Assembly (NCBI GenBank): GCA_013399695.1
Contig: VXAU01006135.1
Span: 1,122,553 to 1,186,552 of the forward strand
Source of the DNA: Formicarius rufipectus
Taxonomy: Eukaryota > Chordata > Aves > Passeriformes > Formicariidae
Reading direction: 5' to 3'
DNA length: 64,000 bases
Shown: positions 1 through 12,300 of the stretch, one piece after another
Position numbering within the stretch: position 1 is the first letter of the stretch
How the letters are laid out: the number at the start of each line of letters is the position of its first letter
Program-made: the position numbers and the translations under genes
Notes under the pieces: generated by a model
Seen by the model: the letters and a program-made list of their open reading frames with translations, nothing else
Database searches by the model: none
Told to the model about the DNA's origin: nothing

Positions 1-2839
1 TGCAGTGGTTGTTGTGTGTCTGTGGGTCAGGCAGGACCATGGGCTGGACAGAGGGTCCCCAGTGTGTGTGTGTGACCTGTGCCACGAGGAGTATTAACAG
101 GGTACTAAGTAAAACCCATCCTGCTTGTCCTTCAGACGCTGGGCTGACCCCAAGGATCCCCCCATGGCACCACGGGCTCACCCTGCTGACAGTGAGGGTG
201 TCACACGAGGGAACAGGGCAGGGTCAGGGGGCTGCCAGCAGCATGAGGATGGTGGCTGGAGGGTCTGGGCACAAGACACATGTTTTGGTGACTAAGTCCT
301 CACATCCACCCAAAGCAGTGTGCAGCGTTGGGGACTTCTGCACTTGTTGGCAGAGCAGTGCTCCTCTTAGCACACAGGTCTGCCTTCTGTCTGGAGGAAG
401 GAATAGGAACCTGCTTTGGACTGTTTGACTCTAAGCAGCAGTAGTTGGGTCAGTTTGCTGCCAGCTCCAAACACCACTGATTTAAGAACGGAAGTTTATT
501 GTGAACAGAATAGAGGCTTTAGAATTTTATTTTTTGCTACCGCACAAGAAGTAATTTATAGCTAATATTTAAGAATTAAATTTATGAAGAAATATTTTAA
601 AAACAGGCTTGACTGGTATTTAAAGGTATCAGTGATACCTTAGGGGTGCGGTAAAAAAATCTTCAAATCTTGTCTGAAAAACAGCTATTAACATCATGTG
701 TGTGTGTATCCACCTTCTCAGTTATTTCTACTGTGAATAGGAAGATTATTTCAGAAAATTGCTGCTCTGGTCATCAGAAAGAACCAGTCTGATTTCTCAT
801 CTTCAGTTGTGGGTGAGTCAAATTAGGGCACCTTTGTATGACTCATCCTTTTGGGCACTTTCCTTCCTACAGCCCTTTCTAATGCTCTAATGCAAATCTG
901 GCAGATTTACAGGAAGAGGCTTTTTAAAACACAAGTTTTGGGTTTATGGGAGTAGAAACAATTTAAGCCCAGTGACTCTTTTTGCCGAGTAAGTTTCCAC
1001 TTTCCTGATCACCCTGGTACGGTACTGCACGTGATCCCACTGGAATTTCTCGAGCACAGTGTTTCTGGGAAAGGCCTCAGAAGGGCTTGCTGCACCACCT
1101 ACGCATGCTGCTGGATGCTGAAGGTCCCCCTAATGCACCTGGGATGAAACCAACCTCCTGCTGCCCCGCAGCAACGCGTCCCACGGGAGGGGTGTTTGTG
1201 TGTGGCTGCTGCTTTGTGTTTCCTTCCAGCAGCAGTTCCTGTTTGTGCCCAGGTGATTTGCCCCATCATGAGTTACTGAAGCTCAGCTGGATTGGCTCCA
1301 TCACATCTCCTGGGTTTAAGAAGTCAGCTATTTTTAGCAGAGAGATACTGGATTAGTCTGAGATGTCAGAGCTTTCGTAAAGTTACGCTGGATTTGATCT
1401 CCTTTCATTTTGCTTTGTATGCACAACGAATTACTTCTGTGCGGTGAGCTCAGTCTGCAAGATCTCCAGGGCAGGGAGCAAATCTTTACTGTCATCACAC
1501 GCTGACCTGGCTTTACCTTCTCTAGCTGTAGTCATGTAAGTGGGACGTGCAAGTTAACAGCCCCGCCTGGCTTCTGGGGACGGAGACTTCCCTGGGACAC
1601 CTCTGGCTGTGCCACTTCCCTTTTACCCTAAGGCTGGTCCAAGTGCCCACTGCTGTGCATCCAGACCCCCCTGCCCACCCCTACCCAGTGGAAACCAGCA
1701 GCACCAGAGTAATCGTGTGTGTGGCTCCCACAGGTTCAGTGTCCCTAGGAAAGCTGACTGCCCTCAGTACAAATTTAAGGGTAGCTCACTGCTGTCTTGA
1801 ATGTGCCAGCCATCCTTTCCAACACTCTTCCCTCTCCCTGCATTCCAAGCTCAGCTCTGTGTCCGAGGTAAGCTGAAGTGGAACATAAAGTGAATGCATT
1901 TGAAACACCCTCCCCCAGGTGATTTTCCATTTATGCAGCAGGCTCAGTAATTGCAGAAAGAGTGATTACCCTTTCAAGAAAGAAATATAAAACTTGATTA
2001 CTTTGAATGAGTGTTAGTGAAATGTGGTGCTGATCCCAGCTGGGCAGAAATTGTGTTTCAGCAAGACTTTCTAAAAATGCTCCCATAGGATCAGCATAGG
2101 GAACTGCAGCCCTGTCTCTGTGACTGCTTTCATCCAGCAGTTATTTGTTATTATTTGTGATACCTCTCAAAAGGGGGACTGAACTCTGCAACCCAGACCC
2201 TTAAAGCTGGCAGAGTCCCTTCTCGCATGTTACCTGTGTATGGGGGCTGTGTTGCAGCTCACAGGAGCTCACGTGAAAGGGATGTAGAGATCAGCAGCTA
2301 ACCTTTCACTGGGGGAAAAAAAAAAAAATCTGTGTCAAAACTGGCCTCCTCTCTGAAGTCAACAGCAACATGCCAGTAGTACAGCTGCACTGTCATAAGA
2401 GCATCTGGACCACAGTGATTTTTTTCTCACTACTTTTCTGACAGTGTAAGGTACACAGAAGAAAGGACTGCAGAAAAACAGGTGACAACCCTAACAAATG
2501 CTGTAAAAGTAGTTAGTGTTATTTTATAACCAACACTATTTACTATGGTTCTTTCTTAAAAGTGTAGGTTTTTAAAAATGGGCCAGTGCATGTTACATGG
2601 TGTTGTAAAGTGTATGTATATATGTATATCATCATACTGTGTGCATATACATATATAGGTAGATGGAAGGATGATGGTTTTCAGAGTCAAGTCTTGAAAC
2701 AGAGGAAATTAATCACTTCTGCATTTTACTATGGCATGGTCAGGTGGATTTAAGGATGAATTAAGCCAGCTGTAAATTTAAGAACAAACTCATTCTGTGG
2801 CCTGGAATTAATTATTATAACCAACATGGTAACTTAATC
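1..2839. other. Downstream intergenic sequence
   Basis: No exon, RNA gene or recognisable transposon was found. The open frames here are short and have no family features. Simple features are a short A run near 2314-2328 and an AT inverted repeat at 2617-2657. Base composition is mixed, with GC-richer stretches around 1-420 and 1540-1870. Confidence 0.5.
2617..2657. repeat. AT-rich inverted repeat (13-bp arms)
   Basis: The left arm at 2617-2629 and right arm at 2645-2657 (atatacatatata) are perfectly complementary, with a 15-nt loop. The arms are TA/TG simple sequence, so chance microsatellite origin is likely. Confidence 0.7.
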
Positions 2840-2854
2840 TCACAAAAACACGAG

Positions 2855-2860
2855 TTTATT
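2855..2860 (-). terminator. Candidate distal poly(A) signal of ELAVL4
   Basis: AATAAA in mRNA sense, in the context ATTAATAAACTCGTG. It is followed within about 10 nt by GTGTTTTTGTGAG, a GU/U-rich stretch like a downstream element. It is the lowest-coordinate AATAAA before the AT-rich region ends, so it is the best candidate for the long 3' UTR form. The upstream hexamer at 3571-3576 is an alternative. Confidence 0.45.
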
Positions 2861-4567
2861 AATAGGTGAAGGAGCTGAAGAACCACACAGTCCATCCAGC
2901 CCTCTGATAGAGTTTCCTAATCTCAGTTACGAAATTCAATGCTGCAGTTTTACAAGGTACATATTCTCAATTAGTGAATGTTACAGAACATAAACATGAA
3001 GTGAATATTTGTATTAATGAGATTCAAACAAGTCAACTGAAAGTAGTATCAACTCTAGTTATAACACATGGTGAAAAGAATCAAATTTGGAATGTGATCA
3101 TATATACTGTTGTACATCAGACAATATGTACACTGTTTCATATTGCATGACATTCATAGCATATTCATAGAAAAAAGTCAAACTAAATGATGGCTTAAAA
3201 ACTTATCACTGAAATTTGCTCGCTACGTTTTAAAGTGTTGATATTGACTGAGTTAATATTTCCATTGTGTAAAAATACTGTATATAGTAGAAACCCTTCA
3301 GCATCTTCCACATTCAAATAAACGAAAATTACAGTTTGTCATTTGGTGTTCAACATCTTAAATTAAAGGGCCAATTCTTTCTAGCTTTCAGAAGGAAAAG
3401 CAAATAATGAATATGCTCAATCTGGTTTGACTAGAACATTTCTCTCTTGAAGGCCTTGCTTCTGGCATCAGAAACTAACATCTACCTCATCTGAGGTGCA
3501 GCTGGGAATACTAAAACATCTGAACACAGTTAAAAAGGTGGAAAGTCCATAGCCATTCTACACACTTTCATTTATTGTCTGGACAATTAAAGTACAAATA
3601 ATTCAAACACAACAAGGTTATGAAAAAAACATTTACAATACTTTCCCTCAGAAATGATCTAAACTAGCAAGGTTAACATGAAGTCATTCATTATAACTAA
3701 AGTATACAACTGCCTGGTCCTAAGAAAGATTTTTTAAATTATTATTATTATTCAGATAGTAAAACACATCGTAGAGAAAAGATTCTGACATGCCTTCCCC
3801 ACTAATGCTTAGCAAATGCATCAAAACTTTCCCAGCAAACTGCGCTCATTCATAGCAGATGATGTATAAAGGTTTCCCTGAACATTGAATGAGTGTTCCT
3901 TTAAACTAAAATCTAACATTGTTAAAGTAAAAAACTGATAAAATTATGATGCAGCCTTTGCTTTTAGTTATTTGTCTACTACAAAAGTTTGCCTCTTCAG
4001 TGTGAAAAAACAATACTTAGTCTACATGCAGTTAGTGGGTATAGCATGGAAAAAATGCACAAAATAAGCACAAGTTATAAATAACCATAACGTTTTATTA
4101 CCATTAAGACTAAACTTGTATTGAAAAGATTTTATATAACAAGACAAGAAAAGCAATAGCAAATTTAACTATCAACTAGATTATGCATAGCGAGTAACTG
4201 TTTCTAGTACTCAGGGAAGAGCATGACCCTTTTTTGTTTTAAATATATAACCGTACAAAGCACAAACATACTAAAATGATCAGTGCACTGGACATGGGAG
4301 AGCACCCCCTCAGTCATTTTGTTCCCTTAGCTCTGTTTTCCCCAATCTGAATTACATTAAAATAAAGACCCAGTTGTTTTCTTTTCTACTGTGCAGTAAG
4401 AAAAAATATTCACAACAAACATGACAATATATCAAACAATATTTCTACACAAGTTACCTTGATACCTCTGTCACTTAAGTATCATAAGAAAACATTTTAA
4501 GACATATACAAACAAAACTAGCAAAGTGTTACAACTTATAATAAATTAACCAAAAGAAAAAATAACT

Positions 4568-4614
4568 TTATATATATATATATTTATATTATATATACAC
4601 ATACACACACAACA
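4568..4614. repeat. AT/AC dinucleotide tract in the 3' UTR
   Basis: An imperfect (TA)n run passes into (AC)n. In mRNA sense it is GU-rich, then UA-rich, and includes UGUAUAUA at 4592-4599, which fits the Pumilio consensus UGUANAUA. It could be a real protein-binding site or simple microsatellite drift. Confidence 0.6.
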
Positions 4615-4720
4615 AAATGACACAATAATATGCTTCTTCCCATAGTTTAAGTAAACAAATAAGTAGACTAGCCAAACTAGCTATATTTGATTTTGGCCAT
4701 ATGCATCACATCGGCAATTA

Positions 4721-4729
4721 AATAAATAA
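4721..4729 (-). promoter_or_regulatory. AU-rich element nonamer in the 3' UTR
   Basis: In mRNA sense this reads UUAUUUAUU, the classical ARE nonamer, within CUUAUUUAUUUAAUU. Hu proteins bind such elements and stabilise the host mRNA, so this is a candidate site for autoregulation of ELAVL4. Confidence 0.5.
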
Positions 4730-5913
4730 GTGTTTCAAGCAACATAAACAGTGTTCCAAATGTGCCAACACAGCCCAATTATATTAGCTTGGGCTATAAA
4801 GTGAATTTGAAAATTCTTAACAAATTTAAAGCAAATGTATTTTTTTTCTAAACACATTACATTTAACTATGATACTAAGATATGTAAATAATTTTGTAGC
4901 ACCTACTGCTCAAACCAAGGAAGTTTTTGATCAAAAAATTAATTTTTTTAACTTTTGTTCTGCTGATATCCCATACTGATGACTTAAAGAAAAACCGTCT
5001 TGCAACTCATCTCCTTGCTTTTGGGTTTTGACTGTGGGTAACTGCGTGCCTGGGAAGAACACTCTCCCGTACTGTATTTAATATTTTTATTACATGCTAT
5101 GAAAAGATACGAAGATCATCTGTTTGTAGCCCATCCTTCAAAAAACAATCTACTAATCCAGTTTAAAACACACATCTTGATCTCTAAAAAGTTACCAGTG
5201 CAGTATGAACATGACAAAGTTGTCAATTTCCCCTAAATTAGCCAGTCAAAATATTTTTTCTCAAATCCAGATTCTCTTGTAAAAATTCTTTATATTTTAT
5301 AAAAATAGATTTTTCTTGAAACCCATTTTCAGCAAAGAGACCACCTCTTTGGCAACATTGTTAATGTTATTTAAATTGTTATGTCATCAGGTATCCCCCG
5401 TTACCCCATTCCCTAACAGAAGACTGTTTAGTTCACATGATACAAAAGAAAAAAGGAAAAATAAAAAAAGTTGCAAAATTATGTTCTTTTTTGCAATTTT
5501 TATTGTTCCTCTTTAATTTGTGTGGGGGGTTTACCAATCTGATTCAATCAATGTTTTGAAAAAACTGAAAAGAAAAACAAAAATCTTTTTTTCTCGCTTT
5601 TAATCCCATTAGTTCGTAAAAATTGTTTTTCTGTTTTATTATTTTTTCAAATGAGTGAATGGTCATCTTAAAAAGACCCACCTTCAAGGAAGGTAGTAAA
5701 ACTAGCTGGCCGGGTAAAAATCCCTGCACATTGTTATCTATGTATATTATATTCAACAACGACAGCTATGAAAGAACATTCAATGCATCAAAGGTTTTTT
5801 TTTTTTTCTAAGCATTATAAAATCCTTTCCTGTTCCTCACAGGATATCCAATGTTTTAATACTTAGGCAACACTGGCTTATAAAGTCCATGGTTGAATAT
5901 AAGCCTTGAAGAG

Positions 5914-5970
5914 TTTTTTTTTTGTTTTGTTTTGTTTTGTTCGTATATATATTTATATATATATATTTTA
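5914..5970. repeat. (TTTTG)n and (TA)n simple repeats just after the stop codon
   Basis: On the plus strand, about four TTTTG units (5918-5941) preceded by a T run lie next to an imperfect TA repeat (5944-5970). In the mRNA these become a UA repeat and then CAAAA units, starting about 20 nt after the ELAVL4 stop codon. Confidence 0.8.
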
Positions 5971-5989
5971 GTAAGTAAGGATATGAAAT

Positions 5990-6317
5990 TCAGGATTTGT
6001 GGGTTTTATTGGTTTTAAAGGAAACTTGCAATACTCTGTCTCCTAAACGGTATCCATTAAGGCTGGCAATTGCCATGGCAGCTTCGTCGTAGTTGGTCAT
6101 GGTGACAAAGCCAAATCCCTTGCACTTGTTGGTGTTGAAATCACGGATCACCTTGACATTATTGACTGCTCCAAAGGGACCAAACAACTGCCACAGCACG
6201 CTCTCATCGGAGTCAGGAGACAAGTTGTAGACGAAGATGCACCATCCAGTCCCGGTGTGACCAGGGATGTTCATTCCGACAAGGCTCGTCATACCATCAA
6301 TTGTGATCGGAGAAAAC
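5990..6317 (-). CDS. ELAVL4: ELAVL4 terminal exon: hinge end, RRM3 and stop
   Basis: The 328 coding bases end in TGA at 5990-5992. They encode FSPITIDG (264-271), then [15 protein letters not shown] and RRM3 with RNP2 IFVYNL (290-295) and RNP1 KGFGFVTM (329-336), ending [11 protein letters not shown]3 binds poly(A) and supports protein-protein contacts in Hu proteins. The acceptor is TACTTGGTAG|GTTTTC with a modest pyrimidine tract. Human HuD ends KTNKAHKS, so the Thr is a small change; ELAVL2 ends in HKA. The 42-nt mammalian segment LMSGPVPPSACPPR is not an extension of this exon, because the 42 nt upstream do not encode it. Confidence 0.96.
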
Positions 6318-9300
6318 CTACCAAGTAAAAAGAGGGGTCTATTCTAAATATATCTCTTGGCACAAGCTACACGGGTCCGAGACTTTAAAATAAATAAGGT
6401 GATGTTAAGGAACATTCTGGATCCTGTCCCTGCAAGATGACAACAGTCACCCTTCCTCTCTAACTCCTACTGATGTGGAGGGGAGCCGGACTAAAACACA
6501 CCGTATCTGGGCATAAATGCAGCTCCTACCAAGGATAAGCCTGCTCAGAAGTTCACAAAGACCTCATAAAAGAAATGCTCAAGGACAATCTGAGCCAAAG
6601 AGGGCCCTGCACATGCTGCGATAAGAGTTCGTTTAAAAAGGCCTGTAGGAATTTGCTGCTTATTTCCATCACCTAAATAAGTTTCAGGACAGAGATCTAA
6701 TGCTCTACCTCCTACTAGTTTGCAGTGAAAAAAACACAAGCTGACTTCAAGACCTATTTTAAAGATTAATATGAAATGCTTTGTCAGGATTCAGCTATAA
6801 CAGTAGCCTCTACACCTAAAAATACTATTCCAGAGACCTCTCCAAGTGGTAGATTTCATTTCCCCTAACATGATCCTTAATTGACATATACTGGGAAAAA
6901 ATCCAGGTAATAAAAAAAAAAGTCCTAAAACTAGCCATATATTAAAAGAAGGTTTATGCAGCAACTGTGAACAGAACATAAACACAATTAACAAGCAGCA
7001 TCCACTAACACTTTCCTAATGTGAGGCTTCATGTCCATGACAGACTGAGGTTCTTTTCAAGTAGTCAATATAGACAAGCTCCTAGAATGCAATAAATCAC
7101 CCTAACTTTCCTCCTTCGTTTTCCTTTGGGACTCGTTTTCTTCAACTTCAGCATTCAAATTGAGCAGCTAAAGCCAGGTGGTATGCTTATGAACACAGAA
7201 CCATCATGGAATAACAAGGGCTCGGCAGGAGCCATGGGGATCATCCCATCAGCCGCCTGCTCCAAGCGAGGCAACCTTCTCAAATGAGATCTACTCACAG
7301 GCCTGCAGAGGGAAGTTTAGGAAGTCTCCACAGAGAGGAACTCCACTCCTGCAGTCCCTGCTCCAGGGCTCAATCCTCACTGTGCATGGTTTTCCCTTAT
7401 CCTCAAGCTGAATTCCCCCTGCTGCAACTTGTCACTGCTGACTCTTGTCCTCTCACAGCTGACCTCTGAGGAAACCCTGCCTTCATCTGTTCTAATGCCC
7501 CTTGTAGGCAGTTGAAGGCAGCAGCAAGGGGCTAAACTCTACATTTGCCTTTCCCAAGTTCTACCACATTCCTTCAGCTTTTCAAGGTCTCCCCAGTGGC
7601 AGCCATGGCCAGGAGCACAGTGACTGCCCGTGCTCCCTCACCAATTTAGTGTCACCCGCTAATGCGAGGAGGGTGCAGCACAGCCCATGACTCAGGTTAT
7701 TAATGAAGATGTTAAGCAGTATCAGCCCTCAGGATCAACATAATTTTCCTTTCATCAGTGTGGAAAAAAAAATGACATGCTTTCTGAAGCTACACTTTGG
7801 GATATGTTTTAAAATAACAACTGCACTGAGGAAACGTCTTAATAAAAACCCAGTTTCACATGTACCTTCAATATGACGAATTTTAATACCAGAACAGAAT
7901 AATAATTCCTCAGGATTTTGAGTGATAACTGAGGGAGCAGAAGGAGGAACTCTATTGCTGAGTGAGCTCCTGTGCTCTCCAAAACTTCTTATACTTGCAA
8001 TAATTTCCACACACATTTAGCAGTCTGCACGATATTATGCAGTGTATATTAAATAACTGTAAAAGAAACTACATACTTGATGGTTGCTCACCGTTCTGTT
8101 GACTCTTGATGGCACTTTTTATGTATATTCAGGGGAAAAAAGACACTTGGAATATACATCTTAAGCTGAGGATCATCACTGGGGTGTAGCTACACTGTAA
8201 ATGAGCAGTTCACAAATGCTCACAGCATTCGAGCCTCAGGAAGGTTTGCAGACAGTTTATTAAAAATACATGGCAATTTTCCAACTCAGCTTCATTTTTG
8301 CAAATCCTTCTCTCAACATCTTTTAGTTCCTCTCCCTCAGACTGAAACCAGTCACATTATCATAATGGTTCAGCACGGAAAGATGGGTGGACAAGGTCAG
8401 CGTATGCTGCTCCTTCCACTGCAGGTGGGATCATAAATAAGGCAGCCAGGGCTTGTACAAGCCAACAGCATCAACTCCTTTTGAGATTTGGAAGAGGGAC
8501 CTGAAGCCCATCTCTGGCCAAGACTGACTGTGCCAGTAACACACAAGCCAGCAAACTCTGCTTTTCTGCAATGTTTAACACAAAGTATAACCGAGGGATA
8601 CAATACTCCGTAAGGAAGGGTGTTGTAAAACCTGTACAATGCAAAGCTGTGCATGTCACTGTGTTTATAAGGCTTTGCATTTTTAAGAAATGCTGCACTG
8701 ATGTAAAGGGTTAAAGTTTCCTACAGTTCACAGAGAGCAGCTTTTCCCTGGAAACCTTTAAGAGCTATGCAGCTTTCAACTATTTATGTACCATGAACAC
8801 AGCAGCTGCTGCAAATCCAACAAAACATGCACAAAACTGGTGCAAGCGTATTGACACAAATACAAGATCACCTATTGCATAAGTAGCTTTGCTACTAGCA
8901 AGTGATCTGAAATTAGCCTCAATAAAACCTTTTTTCCACATCAGCACATCTTGTTTTCCATCAGTACCACACAGTTAGCACAGGGAAAGAAGGAGCCAAT
9001 CCCCTGCTCCAAAAGCAGTTTCAGAAATTCAATATAGTATTTTTTTGTGACCCTACACCTACAAATTCAGCATTTGCTGGTAGTGCAAGTACAAGTTGCC
9101 AAGGTTTGCTGAGAGGAGATAAGAACTAATTTAAGATGCCTACAAAACGACAAGCACTGCTGTGGTTTCAGACTAACACTGCAGACTGAACGTTAAGAAA
9201 GCGGAGACCTAACCTATGAAGGCAGACAACTTGCTCTTTCCCTCTGCAGTCACATGAAATCCAAATGCCAAGTCTCACTGGTTCAGTCCAAACCCTATCT

Positions 9301-12300
9301 GTCCTGCACTGCACACCAGTGCAAAATGCCACTGCCAATGCAAATCCAGGGAAGCAGCAAAAACCCAGGGGAATCCTCCCAGAACAAACCCATCCTTCTG
9401 ACACTGACTTGCACCTGACAGACACCAGAGGTTAAGAGCTATACTGCGTTTTTGACAACGTATCAAGGACCAAAGGAGATGGGAGAACACAAGCGGTGCA
9501 TGATGAAATCAGGTGGCAAATTCTGACTCACCGTGTCCCCATCACCACTAAGGACACTGCAGATGTAACAAATGCTCAAATGAACACCAGCAGTGGGGCT
9601 CTGTTTTGACTATTCTTTTGTAAGCACTCTCAAGATTTGAGATCTGTACCATTGCTACAGTAGCAGAAGGTAAAACCCACACTGCTGTCGACTACTAGCT
9701 AGTGTAAAGACATACTTACCATACCTTTGCACAGGGTGAGCTTCAAATAAAAGCTCAAATAATTTTCAAGTGTGGTGAGTAGACCATTTCAGAAGACTAA
9801 GTAGTATTTTCTCATCTTAATTGTGGGGGATGGTTGGACATCTTATGGTAACATCAGGAATAAGACTAGACCTTTATTTTGCTGTAAGGGTTGCTCATGT
9901 TGATTTGTGCCATTAGAAGAAACACTAACAACACAACTCATTTTAACTATCAGATCACACATACTCATGAAACAGTGGAAGTGTTTACAAATCAGCTGAG
10001 CTTTCACACATGCGTGCACATACAAACACAGCTATTTAAAACAAAAAAATAAAAACTTCAAGGACCAAAAAAAAAAAATTCAAAGTATTAAACCTGTAAC
10101 AAAAGAAACTTCGGGCTGATTGAGGTGCACACAGCTGTATTTTCAAGTCAAACTTAGGATGCCAGATGTGAGAGAAAGGTGGTCTTGACTCCGAGACTGA
10201 GACAACAGCAGCCTAATTCTGATTGTGACTTCAGTTTTCGATTATCAGATCAGAAATTTATTGAAAATAAGTTAATAGTTTTGATTCTGGAAAAAGCATC
10301 ATTTAGCAAAGCAACTGCATTTTGAATGCTTGTAGCTGTTGCACCTAAACCATTTGAGAAGCCCACCTGTAAATAAAACGTTGAAAAGCCCCACAGAACT
10401 TGTGCATGAGGCCTTTAAAGTAATAAAACCAACTGAAGTCCAAACTTAAAAAGAATTTGACATGCTGGTGGAAGAAAAGAAGGAATAAAAAAAATAAAGT
10501 TAGTGAATTAAAAAAAAAATAAATTGTAGCACCAATCTGTGCCAACACGGACATCTGGCAATCTGTGGAATTCTAATTACCTCTTTACGCCATAGGCCAT
10601 ATTAAGCAAATTGTCCAGCCTGAAAAGAGAAGGAGGGTCTTTGGGTTAATGTCTCACAGATGGCAAGATCGCTCAATGGAACTATTATTAATAGCGTTCC
10701 ATTTTCAAAGAAGAAACGTTCAACAAGTTTCCCACACATCTAAGGAGCCTAACAACTCCTGGCCTGCTTTGTCAAGTCTGAGGTTGTGCTTAAATTTCCA
10801 CCACAGCATTTAAAAACCTTTTTTAACTTGTCTACAGTCTTAGAGAAAATCTTAATCTCCAGAGTCTGGTCTAAAACAAAAATATCCTTAGGATTTTTTT
10901 TTTTAACAGTATTAGCCTGAAATTTTTGCAAGTAATTCAACTGCTTACCTTATATTTACAGTTAACTTGAAAATAAAAATCTTTTTCTTGAGTCCAAAAC
11001 TGCCAGAACTGGAAAAATTCTTAACTGTTTTAAAATAATACATGTTCCCTGTTTTATTACATATGTTTAGTACTAATCCTTCATGATATGTCAATATAAA
11101 TGACCACCAAGTTTTGCAGAATATAGTCATCTGCTTTCCATGGCAGCACAATAAAGTCCTTCTATCCATGGAGTGATTCAGTGATAACCTCAATGGACAC
11201 AGCTGCGTGTCAAAGACAAAAACAAGTGTAAATTTAATGTATCCAATGACTGACTTTTTATGATCTTTAATTCATTAGCACTTTTCATCACTGACAAACT
11301 GAAATTACTTTTCAATAATTCTCTAAAGCCAGTATGCAACTCAGTTATGCAAATATGTTCAAGTTTTCTTTTTTGATGGCAGATTTTTTTTTTTATTTGA
11401 AAGCTAGGTTGCCTGAAAACTATTAGGTATAAAAGTAATGGGAACATCATGTATTGCTAACTCTGGCTTATACATCAGATGCAAACACTATATTACGAAT
11501 GCAAAGCATAAAACATCCCCAAAAGCATCTGAAGAATCACACCAAAGACTAATACAAGGTCTCTTTATACTAAGAACAGATATCTCAGGCTAATAAATTT
11601 AATGATACTGCTGCTGACTGGAACAGACTCAGCTTTTTTCCTGCTACCAATCCACTGTCATTAACATCAAAGTCTAAGCTGCATCAAAACTGTAGTAATA
11701 CAGCAGAAAATAAAAGCATTACCCAAACCGAGAGAACAGGATAGTCACTGCTCATTTGATTATCCGTGTAACTCTATTCTGTCCTCCATTTTTCTGTGAG
11801 CCTTCATGAGATCTGATTGTACAGTACTTCAGCTGTTTTAGTAAATACAACATGACTACTGCTGTCAGCAGATTTTCCTCCTCATTCTCCAGGAAAGAAT
11901 ATTTAATTTTACAAAGAAAATCAGGTCAGCCTACGCAACTAAAGCATATTTTCCTGCACAGCACCTGCCCCACATTGTCGTCGCTGGTGGAACTTCAGTT
12001 CTTTTCCAGGTAATTACCTGAATCTCTGAGCCTGGTGGTGAAGTGGTCCAGGGTAGCGTCTGTTGGGAGACTGATACAGCTGTGAAAGGAGTGCCTGGCT
12101 TGTTTTCTGGCTGGGGTTATTGGCAAACTTCACAGTAATTGGTTCTGTAGCACCACTAGGCTTCTGGCCATTTAGTCCCTTTATGGCTTCTTCTGCCTCT
12201 ATTCTCTTATCAAAACGGATAAATCCCACACCTCGAGAAACCCCTGGGAAGTAAAAACATGTGAAGAGATGAGTATTCACAGGAACAGCCTCATCTATGT

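Larger units (their letters stand above)
2840..5989 (-). other. ELAVL4: ELAVL4 3' UTR (probable extent)
   Basis: AT-rich sequence without open frames follows the stop codon. In mRNA sense it begins with a UA-rich repeat and a CAAAA repeat close to the stop, then long AU-rich stretches with several AATAAA hexamers (5635-5640, 5499-5504, 5086-5091, 4094-4099, 3571-3576, 2855-2860). A change to less AT-rich sequence below about 2800 suggests the distal end near 2835. Long 3' UTRs with alternative poly(A) sites are typical of neuronal Hu genes. The extent is inferred from base composition and signals only. Confidence 0.6.
6318..10580 (-). other. ELAVL4: ELAVL4 intron 6 (4.3 kb)
   Basis: Phase-2 intron between the microexon and the terminal exon. 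The donor is weak (GTAATT) and the acceptor is TTGGTAG. It contains the CR1 remnant at about 7196-7745 and U-rich tracts (transcript sense) just after the donor. No exon encoding the mammalian LMSGPVPPSACPPR hinge segment was seen. The rest is unremarkable intronic sequence. Confidence 0.9.

Noticed and set aside
1..430. 139-codon plus-strand open frame at the window start
   Set aside because: No domain, low-complexity composition and no splice context. It is probably chance in GC-rich intergenic DNA.
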